A stretch of DNA of 17,293 nt from Lachnoclostridium sp. UBA1241 (GTDB lineage Bacteria; Bacillota; Clostridia; Lachnospirales; Lachnospiraceae): contig DBWJ01000016.1 of assembly GCA_002308955.1 (NCBI GenBank), positions 340-17,632 of the forward strand. Reading direction: 5' to 3'. This document shows positions 1-6,840 of the stretch, in pieces. Positions within the stretch are counted from its first letter, which is position 1. Each line of letters starts with the position of its first letter. Below the pieces are notes generated by a model. It did no database searches. It was not told where the DNA came from and worked only from the letters and a program-made list of their open reading frames with translations. A program made the position numbers and the translations under genes.

Positions 1-392
1 CCTTCCTTCGGCTTCATAACAGCCTTGTAAGCCGTATCGACAGCCTTGTCAAATGCTTCCGTAACAAGCGGAATCGTCAGCGTATCGTATTCTTTGATTC
101 CCTTACAGAATCCGCGGAACAGCTGGGAAAGGATAACGCCGGAATTACCGCGCGCGCCTTTCAGGGAACCCGAAGAAATCGCTTTCGCAAGCGACTGCAT
201 CGAAAAATCCGAAATCTGTCCGATCTCCTTCACCGCGGAAAGAATGGTCAGTGTCATATTGGTTCCGGTATCTCCGTCCGGAACCGGGAATACGTTCAGT
301 TCGTTTATGGTTTCCTTCTGTGCTTCCAGATTCTTCGCTCCGGTAAGAAACATCTTTTTAAGGAGTGAAGCATCTACCGAATTAAGTGCCAC
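1..392 (-). CDS. fakA: DAK2-domain protein, FakA/YloV-like (partial)
   Basis: This is the N-terminal part of a DAK2/DhaL-type kinase; the rest lies beyond the left edge. The family (B. subtilis YloV, S. aureus FakA) phosphorylates fatty acids bound to a DegV-like FakB partner. About 130 residues are visible. They begin VALNSVDASLLKKMFLTGAK and contain the nucleotide/Mg-binding motif PVPDGDTGTNM near residues 40-50, followed by GARGNSGVILSQ near 80-91, both hallmarks of the DhaL fold. I chose the GTG start at 392 because an AGGAGG on the minus strand (403-408) sits 10 nt upstream and no in-frame ATG lies between them. The gene starts 54 nt after the Asp23-family gene, the order seen in yloU-yloV of Firmicutes, so co-transcription is likely. 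The family call is secure. The fatty-acid kinase role is taken from known homologues, since the C-terminal domain is not visible. Confidence 0.9.
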   Translation of the reverse strand, partial: MALNSVDASLLKKMFLTGAKNLEAQKETINELNVFPVPDGDTGTNMTLTILSAVKEIGQISDFSMQSLAKAISSGSLKGARGNSGVILSQLFRGFCKGIKEYDTLTIPLVTEAFDKAVDTAYKAVMKPKE

Positions 393-446
393 TTTCTTAC
401 ATCCTCCTTCTAGCCACAAACCCGGTCGGGCCGGCGCTTATCATTA

Positions 447-803
447 TTAATCAATAACGCGGACGCCGTCCACATGAATATTCAGTCTTTCTACGTGCAG
501 CCCGGAGAAGTCTTCAACACGGTACTTGACATTCTCATACAGATTCGTGCATACTGCCCGGATGCTGATGCCGTAGGAAACAATAATATGCAAATCAATG
601 GTAATGCGATTCTCATTCAGCTTAACCTTAACGCCGTGCTTTAAAGAATCCTTTCGAAGGAGCTTCGAGAGCCCGTCCTTCATGCTGACCGCTGCCATCC
701 CCACAACACCGAAACACTCGGTTGCGGCAGAGCCTGCGTACTTTGCGATTACGTCTAAATCGATATAAACATCACCGTTTACGGTTGCGATAGTTCCGTC
801 CAT
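447..803 (-). CDS. yloU: Asp23/Gls24 family envelope stress protein (YloU-like)
   Basis: This 118-residue protein belongs to the Asp23/Gls24 family. Visible family features are an N-terminal strand segment GDVYIDLDVIAKYAG, the central VVGMAAVSMKDG segment and the later ITIDLHIIVSYGISI beta strand ending in VERLNIHVDGVRV. There is no signal peptide or membrane segment, so it should be cytoplasmic or attached to the membrane through partners. The ATG start at 803 has AGGAGGG about 6 nt upstream. It is followed after 54 nt by the FakA-like gene, the conserved yloU-yloV arrangement. Its upstream side carries the rpmB terminator and a possible promoter. Family assignment is confident; the physiological role (cell-envelope homeostasis) is inferred from homologues only. 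Confidence 0.92.
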   Translation of the reverse strand: MDGTIATVNGDVYIDLDVIAKYAGSAATECFGVVGMAAVSMKDGLSKLLRKDSLKHGVKVKLNENRITIDLHIIVSYGISIRAVCTNLYENVKYRVEDFSGLHVERLNIHVDGVRVID

Positions 804-848
804 AAGTTCCCTCCTGTAAATCTGTGCTCTTTTGAAGTAATCTACTCA

Positions 849-877
849 TAGATAGTAACATTTTACCATCAAAACAA
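849..877 (-). promoter_or_regulatory. Possible promoter of the yloU-fakA operon
   Basis: On the minus strand TTGTTT (872-877) is followed after 17 bp by TATCTA (849-854). An alternative -10, TAAAAT (860-865), lies between them in the same A/T-rich stretch. It is placed between the rpmB terminator and the ATG at 803, so a promoter is expected here, but which hexamers are used is uncertain. Confidence 0.35.
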
Positions 878-904
878 AAAAAAAGAAACATCAAATTTCA
901 AAAA

Positions 905-947
905 GGCAAAAAAGAAAAAAGGGTATTCCCTTTCGGCAATACCCCCA
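905..947 (-). terminator. Rho-independent terminator after rpmB
   Basis: GGGTATT (922-928) pairs with AATACCC (939-945) around a 10-nt loop. On the minus strand the hairpin is followed by a T-rich run (complement of the A-rich 904-921). It lies 8 nt beyond the rpmB stop and separates rpmB from yloU. Confidence 0.82.
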
Positions 948-954
948 TGAATGA

Positions 955-1152
955 TTATGCTCTTTCCACTTTGCCGGAACGGAGGCAGGAAGTACATACA
1001 TGCATCTTCTGTGTTCCGCCGTTCACCTTAACGCGTACCGTCTTAACGTTTGATTTCCACATCTTATTCGCTCTTCCGGAAACCTGGCTACGCGTAATGC
1101 TGATCTGTCTGCCGAAAAGCGCGCCCTTATCACAAATATCACATTTTGCCAT
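955..1152 (-). CDS. rpmB: 50S ribosomal protein L28
   Basis: This 65-residue protein is L28 of the large ribosomal subunit. It starts MAKCDICDKGALFGRQIS and carries the RANKMWKSNVKTVRVKVNG block typical of the family. It has the zinc-binding (C+) form: C4 and C7 near the N-terminus and C53 and C56 near the C-terminus. An in-frame upstream ATG would add seven residues, but AGGAGG (complement of 1165-1170) lies inside that extension and correctly spaced for the ATG at 1152. The gene is monocistronic, with its own strong promoter upstream (1207-1235) and a terminator downstream. A short TTCAC/GTGAA dyad immediately precedes the ribosome binding site. Confidence 0.97.
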   Translation of the reverse strand: MAKCDICDKGALFGRQISITRSQVSGRANKMWKSNVKTVRVKVNGGTQKMHVCTSCLRSGKVERA

Positions 1153-1206
1153 GAATACAAGCACCTCCTTCACTTGTGAATTGGTTGCGATAACCCGAAC
1201 ATTGTC

Positions 1207-1235
1207 ATAATAACAGAAACGTCTTTCAAATGCAA
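1207..1235 (-). promoter_or_regulatory. Sigma-A-type promoter of rpmB
   Basis: On the minus strand TTGCAT (1230-1235), an exact 17-bp spacer and TATTAT (1207-1212) form a good housekeeping promoter. Transcription would start near 1200, giving a leader of roughly 48 nt before the rpmB ATG. It occupies the gap after the yfhO-like gene, which has no obvious terminator of its own. Confidence 0.75.
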
Positions 1236-1243
1236 GAACTTTT

Positions 1244-3838
1244 TTAAACTTCTGCGAGGCGTCTTTTTTCCATTAAAAACGGTGCCGTCATCAGCCCGAG
1301 AAGCATAAGAATTCCGGTAACGGTAAGGCCCATTCCGATGCTTCTTCCGGGTGCGTGGTAAATCATCTCGAAGGTCTGCTCTCCCGCTTCCGTGCGGCAC
1401 CCGAGGAAACCGTTGTCTGCCCGGAACGCCGGAACCTCCTCGCCGTTTAAGCGGACGGTCCAGTTCGGATCATACGGAACGGTCATAAGAAGAATCCCTT
1501 CCTCCTTCGGAGCGATCTTTCCTACAACGCGGTTGTTCTTCGGAATGGACAGCTCGGTTGCCATCGTCATATGCTCGCCCGCCGCGCGCACCTCCGTAAA
1601 CGGCATACGCTGAATCCTGGGCACCGAAACGATCACGTCCTCGCCGGTGAAACGGAACGTCAGCTCGTTGCAGGGCTCCGCCGAAGATACCACGAACTTA
1701 ATATCGAAATTGTCGTTCGGACGGGCGTTAACGCTTCCCGAGAGAACGTTTGTTATGCCATTTACCGTAACCGACGTGTATTGCTTTCTTCTCTGGGCGA
1801 TGCGCATGGTCACGATGTAAACATAATCGCTCAGTGAATCCGGAACCGGTACGGTGAACTCCTTCTCCTGACAGTTGCCGAGGTGCAGGTTTCCGTCCGC
1901 GTCGCACGGCACACCGAAATCGGGGGTGATTCCCGTGTCCGTAAGCGGCGACGTGTAAACGTCCGGCCCGTCCTCTTCCGTTACCGCATAAGACATCAGC
2001 GCGATCTCGCGGTCGGCAGGCGACAGCGATTCGTACTCGCGAAGGCTCATGCGTCGGTCCGCGACAAATGCCAGAGTGTACGCTCCGTTATTCTCGTAAA
2101 CGCCGCCCTGACCGCCGAAGGATTCCTCCACCGGATGCCATCCGGCGGGAACCGTTTCGTTCGCTGAGATGTAGCGGACGCCGAGGAGCGTCTGAAGAAG
2201 AATGTCGGGCTGCGGCGTGTATGATATATCATTTACCGAAGGATTCGCAACATGCAGATCCCGGTATAACAAACGAAGATACTCGGAATTTCCGAGGGAC
2301 GAATAGTAACCCGTAGAAAGGTAATGGCTGCCATGCAGGCGGTTCACGCCGTACTCCGCTTCGACGAACTCGGCGCTTCGGTATACGCCGGCATCACCGG
2401 AGAGAACCTGCTGCAGCTGCCGGTCGCGGGCGTCATCATGTAAAAGCCCCGCATAGGAACGGCTGACCGGCTCCTCACGGAGCGTGCACGAAATCACAAC
2501 AACAAGCGCAAGTCCGACCACCGGACCGGCAAGGGGAAGAATGCTTCGGTTTCGGACCGCCGCGCGCACCAGAAGCACGGTGCCGAAGGAATCCAGAAGT
2601 AACAGCGCTATCATCGGATAGCTTCCGCGGAACAGATAACCCACCGCGCCGAGCACGGCGGCTCCTAAGGAAACCGTCGTAAAGAACCGGATGCTGATTT
2701 CCTCCTTCTGAATCTTATGAATCAGTCTCGCGATCATCAACGCGGTCACGGGAACGAAAGGAATCAGAATCTTCTCTCTTGTATAAAGGAAGCCGTTCAA
2801 AGCAAACCGAATCCAGGGAAGCCATGCGCATGCAAGAATCGCAATCGCCAGGAACGCGTCGTCCGGGCGCTTCTCTCTTTTCTTCTTAACAAACGCGGTA
2901 GCGGCGATGACGCAGAGCGACAGGTATGCAAGTGCGGTCATTCCCATCGAATACTCGCTGTAGCAGACCGAACCCGCGAAATTCATGTCACCGATCAGGC
3001 GGAAACGAAGCTCAAACCTTGCCTTCGTACCGTCCTCGCGGCCGGAGAAGATCGTCATCAGCGAAGGCACCGTAAGAATCGCCGCAAGGAACACGCCGGT
3101 CACCATGCAGAGGGCGAAGCTGCCGCCCTTCTTAGCAAAAGATTTAAATGTTACATTTTCCGCGGTGGAGAAATAACGGTAGAGGCCGTACAGCGTGATA
3201 ACCAGAACGCCCGGCACCGCGTAGAAATAGCTCGTGAAGAACAACAAAGCTACGGCAATCGAAAGAAGCGCTCCCCTGCGTCTTGCGAAGAAACGGTCCA
3301 CCGCGATCAGCGCAAGCAGAAGGAACGGCATGTAATCGACGAACATGACCTGTCTGTGGGAATGAAACAGAAGCGGCGAAGCAAGCGCGAACAGCGCGGT
3401 CGCCGTGTAGATTGCCCCGTCACCGAACGAGGCGGCTTCCCCGAAGGCAATGCGGATGTGACGGAGCCACAGGAAGAACATCCATACCGACGCGATCAGC
3501 ATCGTCACGGAAGCAAACTGCAGGTAAGTCACCATCGAAACGCCCGGGAGCAGATAGCTCACGAGAATGATCGGATTCAAAAATCCGTAATAACCGAAAT
3601 AATAGGCGTTCTGCCCTCCCCCGAGTTGGAACGCGAACTCCGGCAGAAACTCGCCGGTCTCATAAAAGGTCTGGCGGTAGTACTCGGGCAGCACGCTGTG
3701 CTGGCTGACCCAGTCCGTCATGGACCCGAACAGATTGGTTGTACCGGTCATGGAAAAAATCACCGCAAGCAGTACGCCGGTGATCCCCAAAAGGACCGCG
3801 AAGTCCCTCTTTCTCATGCCCCGAATTGTCTCACGCAT
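1244..3838 (-). CDS. YfhO-family polytopic membrane protein (GT-C-like)
   Basis: This 864-residue integral membrane protein is of the YfhO family. The N-terminal half has many hydrophobic helices, starting with AVLLGITGVLLAVIF at about residues 14-28. The first external loop has the family pattern QHSVLPEYYRQTFYETGE, then FQLGGGQNAYYFGYYGFLNP near 70-89. The C-terminal third is an extracytoplasmic domain that contains PYDPNWTVRLNGEEVPAF, a YfhO hallmark, and is followed by a final membrane helix (IGMGLTVTGILMLLGLM) and a basic tail. Family members are GT-C-like glycosyltransferases; B. subtilis YfhO has been linked to lipoteichoic acid glycosylation. Substrate here is unknown. The ATG at 3838 has a GGGGGAG ribosome binding site. 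It is divergent from the PIG-L gene, which hints at a shared envelope-glycan role (inference). Confidence 0.9.
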   Translation of the reverse strand: MRETIRGMRKRDFAVLLGITGVLLAVIFSMTGTTNLFGSMTDWVSQHSVLPEYYRQTFYETGEFLPEFAFQLGGGQNAYYFGYYGFLNPIILVSYLLPGVSMVTYLQFASVTMLIASVWMFFLWLRHIRIAFGEAASFGDGAIYTATALFALASPLLFHSHRQVMFVDYMPFLLLALIAVDRFFARRRGALLSIAVALLFFTSYFYAVPGVLVITLYGLYRYFSTAENVTFKSFAKKGGSFALCMVTGVFLAAILTVPSLMTIFSGREDGTKARFELRFRLIGDMNFAGSVCYSEYSMGMTALAYLSLCVIAATAFVKKKREKRPDDAFLAIAILACAWLPWIRFALNGFLYTREKILIPFVPVTALMIARLIHKIQKEEISIRFFTTVSLGAAVLGAVGYLFRGSYPMIALLLLDSFGTVLLVRAAVRNRSILPLAGPVVGLALVVVISCTLREEPVSRSYAGLLHDDARDRQLQQVLSGDAGVYRSAEFVEAEYGVNRLHGSHYLSTGYYSSLGNSEYLRLLYRDLHVANPSVNDISYTPQPDILLQTLLGVRYISANETVPAGWHPVEESFGGQGGVYENNGAYTLAFVADRRMSLREYESLSPADREIALMSYAVTEEDGPDVYTSPLTDTGITPDFGVPCDADGNLHLGNCQEKEFTVPVPDSLSDYVYIVTMRIAQRRKQYTSVTVNGITNVLSGSVNARPNDNFDIKFVVSSAEPCNELTFRFTGEDVIVSVPRIQRMPFTEVRAAGEHMTMATELSIPKNNRVVGKIAPKEEGILLMTVPYDPNWTVRLNGEEVPAFRADNGFLGCRTEAGEQTFEMIYHAPGRSIGMGLTVTGILMLLGLMTAPFLMEKRRLAEV

Positions 3839-3886
3839 AGTATTATTCTCCCCCGCGCGGTATTCCGCCGTAAATCATCTTTACAT

Positions 3887-3915
3887 ACTATAGCACAATC
3901 TCTTTCCTTGGGCAA
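3887..3915 (-). promoter_or_regulatory. Sigma-A-type promoter of the yfhO-like gene
   Basis: On the minus strand TTGCCC (3910-3915), a 17-bp spacer and TATAGT (3887-3892) form a good promoter. The predicted start near 3880 gives a leader of about 41 nt before the ATG at 3838. Confidence 0.7.
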
Positions 3916-3950
3916 TCGGCAGAATCCACAAAGAAGCACGTTTTTTCAGG

Positions 3951-3978
3951 TTTTCTTTTTCGAAAAATGTGATATACT
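3951..3978 (+). promoter_or_regulatory. Extended -10 promoter of the PIG-L deacetylase gene
   Basis: TATACT (3973-3978) is preceded by TG one base upstream (3970-3971), making an extended -10. The -35 is weak (TTTTCT at 3951-3956, spacer 16). The TTG start lies only 20 nt downstream, so the leader is very short. The 13-mer ending in this -10 recurs upstream of rqcH at 9527-9539. Confidence 0.6.
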
Positions 3979-3997
3979 CTGTTCGGGGGTGATTACC

Positions 3998-4744
3998 TTG
4001 TCTGAAAAAGAGAAAACAAATAATTCCAAACGCAAGTATATTAAGCGTGCCGTTCTGGCGGTTCTTGCCGTAGCTCTTGTGTGCTTTCTGGTGTGGTTTG
4101 TGCCATTTGCCGTGAAGAACGCGCACTATCTTTCGGTTCCGAATGTGACGAAGGAGCAGCTTGACGCACTGCCGCTTGATAATGTCAACAGGCTGATGAT
4201 TGTTGCCCATCCCGATGACGAGTTCATCTGGGGCGGGGCACACCTGCTTGCGGACGACTGGCTGGTTGTCGTGATTACGAACGGCGACAACAAGACGCGC
4301 CACCCGGAATTTGAGACGATGATGGCCGCGACGGGCGATGTCGGGCTGATTCTCTCCTATCCGGACAAAATCGGAAAGCGCCGCAGCAACTGGAAGTACT
4401 GGGAAAAGGGAATCCGCTCGGATCTGCAGCTGATTCTCACCTATAAAAACTGGGAACAGATTGTTACCCACAACGCCGCCGGCGAGTACGGGCACCAGCA
4501 CCACATCTACACACACAACCTGACAACGGAGGTTTGCGAGGATAAGGACCTTACGGAGAAACTTTGGTACTTCGGCACCTACTACGAGCCGGAAGACCTG
4601 CCGGCGGGACTCGCAAGCGTTTCCGATGAGGCTGCTGCCAAGAAAGAGGAACTCTCCTACATCTACAAATCGCAGGCGCGCACCATGAACAACCTGCGCC
4701 ACATGCTTCCGCACGAGAACTGGGAAGCGTATCAGGGGAAATAA
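3998..4744 (+). CDS. Membrane-anchored PIG-L/LmbE-family deacetylase
   Basis: This 248-residue protein is of the PIG-L (LmbE-like) zinc-dependent N-acetylglucosamine deacetylase family. It has a basic N-terminus, one membrane helix at about 18-39 and an extracytoplasmic catalytic domain. The key motif HPDDE is at 71-75 (H71 and D74 metal ligands, D73 the likely base), and the distal EYGHQHH at 163-169 supplies the remaining histidine ligand. NGDNKTRHPE near 95-104 also fits the family. I chose the TTG at 3998 because GGGGGTGA is spaced about 8 nt ahead of it. An in-frame GTG at 3989 is possible but lies inside that ribosome binding site. The same frame is open far upstream, but that part is antisense to the yfhO-like gene. 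The substrate is unknown; an envelope polysaccharide or glycolipid is plausible. Confidence 0.88.
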   Translation: MSEKEKTNNSKRKYIKRAVLAVLAVALVCFLVWFVPFAVKNAHYLSVPNVTKEQLDALPLDNVNRLMIVAHPDDEFIWGGAHLLADDWLVVVITNGDNKTRHPEFETMMAATGDVGLILSYPDKIGKRRSNWKYWEKGIRSDLQLILTYKNWEQIVTHNAAGEYGHQHHIYTHNLTTEVCEDKDLTEKLWYFGTYYEPEDLPAGLASVSDEAAAKKEELSYIYKSQARTMNNLRHMLPHENWEAYQGK

Positions 4745-4858
4745 ATGGAAAAATGACGGAGACTGTCCGGCAGAGGAGCGGCTCGGCCCACCTGGGACGG
4801 GAATCTGCCTATAGGCACGCCGAACTTCGCGGAGCCACTACCTTCTATTAAGCAACAT

Positions 4859-4901
4859 CGGCCCACCTGAGAGCCCCAACTGCCCTCAGGTGGGCCGTTT
4901 T
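4859..4901 (+). terminator. Terminator-like hairpin of repeat unit 1
   Basis: CGGCCCACCTGAG (4859-4871) pairs perfectly with CTCAGGTGGGCCG (4885-4897) and is followed by TTTT. This 13-bp GC-rich stem with a T-run on the plus strand is the best candidate terminator for the deacetylase gene, 115 nt past its stop. No T-run follows on the minus strand. Confidence 0.75.
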
Positions 4902-4932
4902 CATCGAAATTGAAGTTGCCATGAGAACATCG

Positions 4933-4975
4933 CGGCCCACTCGGAAGCCTAAACGGCCCGTAGGTGGGCCGTTTT
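4933..4975 (+). terminator. Terminator-like hairpin of repeat unit 2
   Basis: CGGCCCAC (4933-4940) pairs with GTGGGCCG (4964-4971) and is followed by TTTT. The stem is shorter (8 bp) than in unit 1, with a long partly self-complementary loop. It could act as a back-up terminator. The equivalent hairpin at 5007-5045 lacks the T-run. Confidence 0.5.
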
Positions 4976-5114
4976 CAACAAAATTGAAGTTGCCGCGAGA
5001 GCAACGCGGCCCACCCGGAAGCCTAAACGGCCCGTAGGTGGGCCGACTAGCCGTAGGAGGACAAAAGCTACAGTTCTGCAGACAAGCCCTGGCGCTTTGC
5101 GTTATAAGAAAGAG

Positions 5115-5159
5115 TTAAAAAAATACGGGCTGCGCGCTAAAATCTTAGTGCGACAGCCC
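5115..5159 (-). terminator. Rho-independent terminator of the gerW operon
   Basis: An imperfect stem with GGGCTG (5127-5132) and CAGCCC (5154-5159) as outer arms, continuing through GCG/CGC and CTAA/TTAG, is followed on the minus strand by a T-run (complement of the A-run at 5117-5123). It lies 25 nt past the gerW stop. Confidence 0.85.
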
Positions 5160-5183
5160 TGTGTCTTATTCTTCTTCAGCTTC

Positions 5184-5621
5184 TTACTTCTCCAGCAGTT
5201 CCTTGGCGGCCTCGTCAACCTTGGAATCGTCAATGTTCAGTTCTTCGTCCTTCTTCTTGAACATGGCGCGCACGCGGTTGATCACCTCGGGTGCCATATC
5301 GAAGATACGCGTCAGCGTGTCGTTGTCCTTCACGGTAATCAGGCGGGTGTTGCCGTCCTTGATCACGAGAATCGCGGAGGGAGACATCTTGCCGCCGAGT
5401 CCGCCGGCTACACGGTCATTGAGCGTTTTCTTCTTGGTGTCGCCGTCCTTGGCCGCATCCTTGTTAAATGCGCCTGCACCGACGCCAAATGTGACATCCA
5501 CGAGAGGCAGAAGCACGGTTCCGTCCTCCATCGTAATGGCCTGACCGACTACGCTTTTGGTCGAGACAAAGCCCTCCATTCCTTTCAGCAGTCCCTGTAC
5601 GGTTTCGTTAAGATTTGCCAT
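5184..5621 (-). CDS. gerW: GerW family sporulation protein (YtfJ-like)
   Basis: This 145-residue protein belongs to the GerW/YtfJ family. Family features are VVGQAITMEDGTVLLPLVDV at about 24-43, directly followed by TFGVGAGAF, then the glycine-rich GGLGGKMSPSAILVI near 74-88 and a C-terminal acidic helical tail. Homologues are made during sporulation and affect spore germination. I chose the ATG at 5621 because AAAGGA lies 8 nt upstream; the frame is open further but overlaps the preceding gene. It is the last gene of the operon, 19 nt after the DUF2953 gene, the ytfI-ytfJ order of Bacillus and Clostridia. Presence suggests a spore-forming ancestry but does not prove that this organism sporulates. 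Confidence 0.92.
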   Translation of the reverse strand: MANLNETVQGLLKGMEGFVSTKSVVGQAITMEDGTVLLPLVDVTFGVGAGAFNKDAAKDGDTKKKTLNDRVAGGLGGKMSPSAILVIKDGNTRLITVKDNDTLTRIFDMAPEVINRVRAMFKKKDEELNIDDSKVDEAAKELLEK

Positions 5622-5640
5622 GATGATATCCTTTCCCCGC

Positions 5641-6759
5641 TTATGCGGCCTTCTCGAAGATTTCTTTGACTTCGTCGGGTGTTTTTGTAATCGTTTCTTT
5701 GACCTTCTCCGCCTCGCGGAGCACTTTTCGAACATTCTTGTTGCGGTAGACCTTCAATGCCCGGATCAGGATCCCCCATAACCGTATCCTGCCCTTGAGG
5801 AAGACATTACCGCTCACGCCAAGCCCTGGTTCAAAATCCGGCGTGATTTTAAGGTAATCCGAAATTATCGGATACCAGGGAGAAATCGCCGCGCATATCT
5901 CGCCGGTCATCGCCGGGTCATCCATGCCGAATTCGACGTTGCCGTGATATTTCTTCGGGCAGATATGCCTAAGAACCCAAAGACCATTGACAAAGACCAT
6001 CTTGATGGCTTTCTTCGTCGACTTCTTGTTGACGTATTTCTCAAGAAGGCCTTTCTTCTTCATGAACAAAGCAAACATCGCTTCGAGGGAATCTAATAGG
6101 GATTCGGCCTTCTCTTTCAGTTTATCTATCTTCTCCCGGATCTTACTCTTCTTTTTGCCTTCAAGCGCTTCGGCAAGTTCCTGCGGAAGTTCGTCGGAGT
6201 GCTCACCGTCAACAGTTTCTTCGGCGTGCCCGCTGTCGGAGTCTTCTTTCGAGTCTTCCTTGGCGTCTTCCTTCGATTCTTCCTTGGAATCTTCTTTGGA
6301 CTCCTCTGCCGTCTCCGGTTTCTCCGCTTCCACCGTTACGGAAGGGTCGGCGCTCACAGTTTCAGGCTTAGCGCTTTCGGACGCCTCAGTACTTTCGGAT
6401 TCAGGCTTGGCCTCTTCCTTCTTGTCTTCGGCGCTTTCTTCCGGCTTATCCTCGCTTTCTTCGTCCTTCTTATCTTCCTCTTCCTTCTTCCCGTCCGATT
6501 TCTTTACGGGAATTCCGAATACCCTTACGACATATTTGGATGTGCCGGGCAGGTCATACAGGAGGCGGAAGCTTACGATCCGCAAGAGCCAGCGGACTTT
6601 CACGTCGGCGTGGGCCGTGGGCCCGTTCTTGTCTCCTTCGCCCGATACCTCATAGCGGAACGGCGCGAACAGAAGCGCCGCAAGAATCAGGAGGACAAGG
6701 CCGATGACGCACAGCAGCACAATGCCGATAATTTTCAGTATCAACAGAAATATGTGCAC
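5641..6759 (-). CDS. ytfI: DUF2953 membrane-anchored protein (YtfI-like) with acidic insert
   Basis: This 372-residue protein has an N-terminal membrane helix (about 5-32), a first domain fragment (FRYEVSGEGDK to YVVRVFGIPVKK, 34-87), a lysine/glutamate/serine insert (about 88-200) and the DUF2953 C-terminal region. The last includes YHGNVEFGMDDPAMTGEICA (271-290) and ISPWYPIIS. The insert contains iterated SKED/AKED units near 153-174. The start is GTG at 6759, 4 nt after an AGGAGG; no better in-frame start is near. It is followed by gerW after 19 nt, as ytfI precedes ytfJ in Bacillus. Function is not established. The charged insert is longer than I would expect for the family and probably forms a disordered spacer. 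Confidence 0.85.
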   Translation of the reverse strand: MHIFLLILKIIGIVLLCVIGLVLLILAALLFAPFRYEVSGEGDKNGPTAHADVKVRWLLRIVSFRLLYDLPGTSKYVVRVFGIPVKKSDGKKEEEDKKDEESEDKPEESAEDKKEEAKPESESTEASESAKPETVSADPSVTVEAEKPETAEESKEDSKEESKEDAKEDSKEDSDSGHAEETVDGEHSDELPQELAEALEGKKKSKIREKIDKLKEKAESLLDSLEAMFALFMKKKGLLEKYVNKKSTKKAIKMVFVNGLWVLRHICPKKYHGNVEFGMDDPAMTGEICAAISPWYPIISDYLKITPDFEPGLGVSGNVFLKGRIRLWGILIRALKVYRNKNVRKVLREAEKVKETITKTPDEVKEIFEKAA

Positions 6760-6840
6760 GCCTCCTCCTTTCCGCTCCGTTTCCGTCGCCTGTTATATCA
6801 TTTTCGCCTGTCACACTGCCGAAACAGGTCATCCGGCGTT

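Larger units (their letters stand above)
4784..5045. repeat. Array of 74-75-bp intergenic units with a conserved hairpin
   Basis: Units begin with CGGCCCAC at 4859, 4933 and 5007, an exact 74-bp period. A decayed unit begins at 4784. Each opens with a 39-nt hairpin module (4784-4822, 4859-4897, 4933-4971, 5007-5045) that ends in GGGCCG, or in the decayed CGCCG in the first. Units 1 and 2 continue with TTTTC and a 35-nt linker containing AAATTGAAGTTGCC; unit 3 stops after the hairpin. In unit 2 the linker carries further dyads, TTCAA/TTGAA and GTTGC/GCAAC (4989-4993 with 5001-5005). No protein frame, transposase or direct-repeat target duplication is visible. Loops vary while the outer stem is kept. 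It fills the gap between the deacetylase gene and the gerW operon terminator. Confidence 0.85.

Noticed and set aside
1160..1180. A short dyad at the rpmB ribosome binding site as an L28 autoregulatory element
   Set aside because: The stem is only 5 bp with a 2-nt loop and no known L28 regulatory motif is present.
2717..3997. A 424-residue in-frame upstream extension of the PIG-L deacetylase
   Set aside because: It is very rich in Arg, Gln and His, lies antisense to the yfhO-like gene and lacks any domain; a proper ribosome binding site and promoter sit just before the TTG at 3998.
3881..4714. A 277-residue open frame antisense to the deacetylase
   Set aside because: It is the complement of a clear PIG-L domain with HPDDE, has no domain of its own and overlaps both divergent promoters.
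4784..5045. The 74-bp periodic array as a CRISPR locus
   Set aside because: The repeated unit is the entire 74 bp including the linker, there are no unique spacers of constant length, and no cas genes are nearby.
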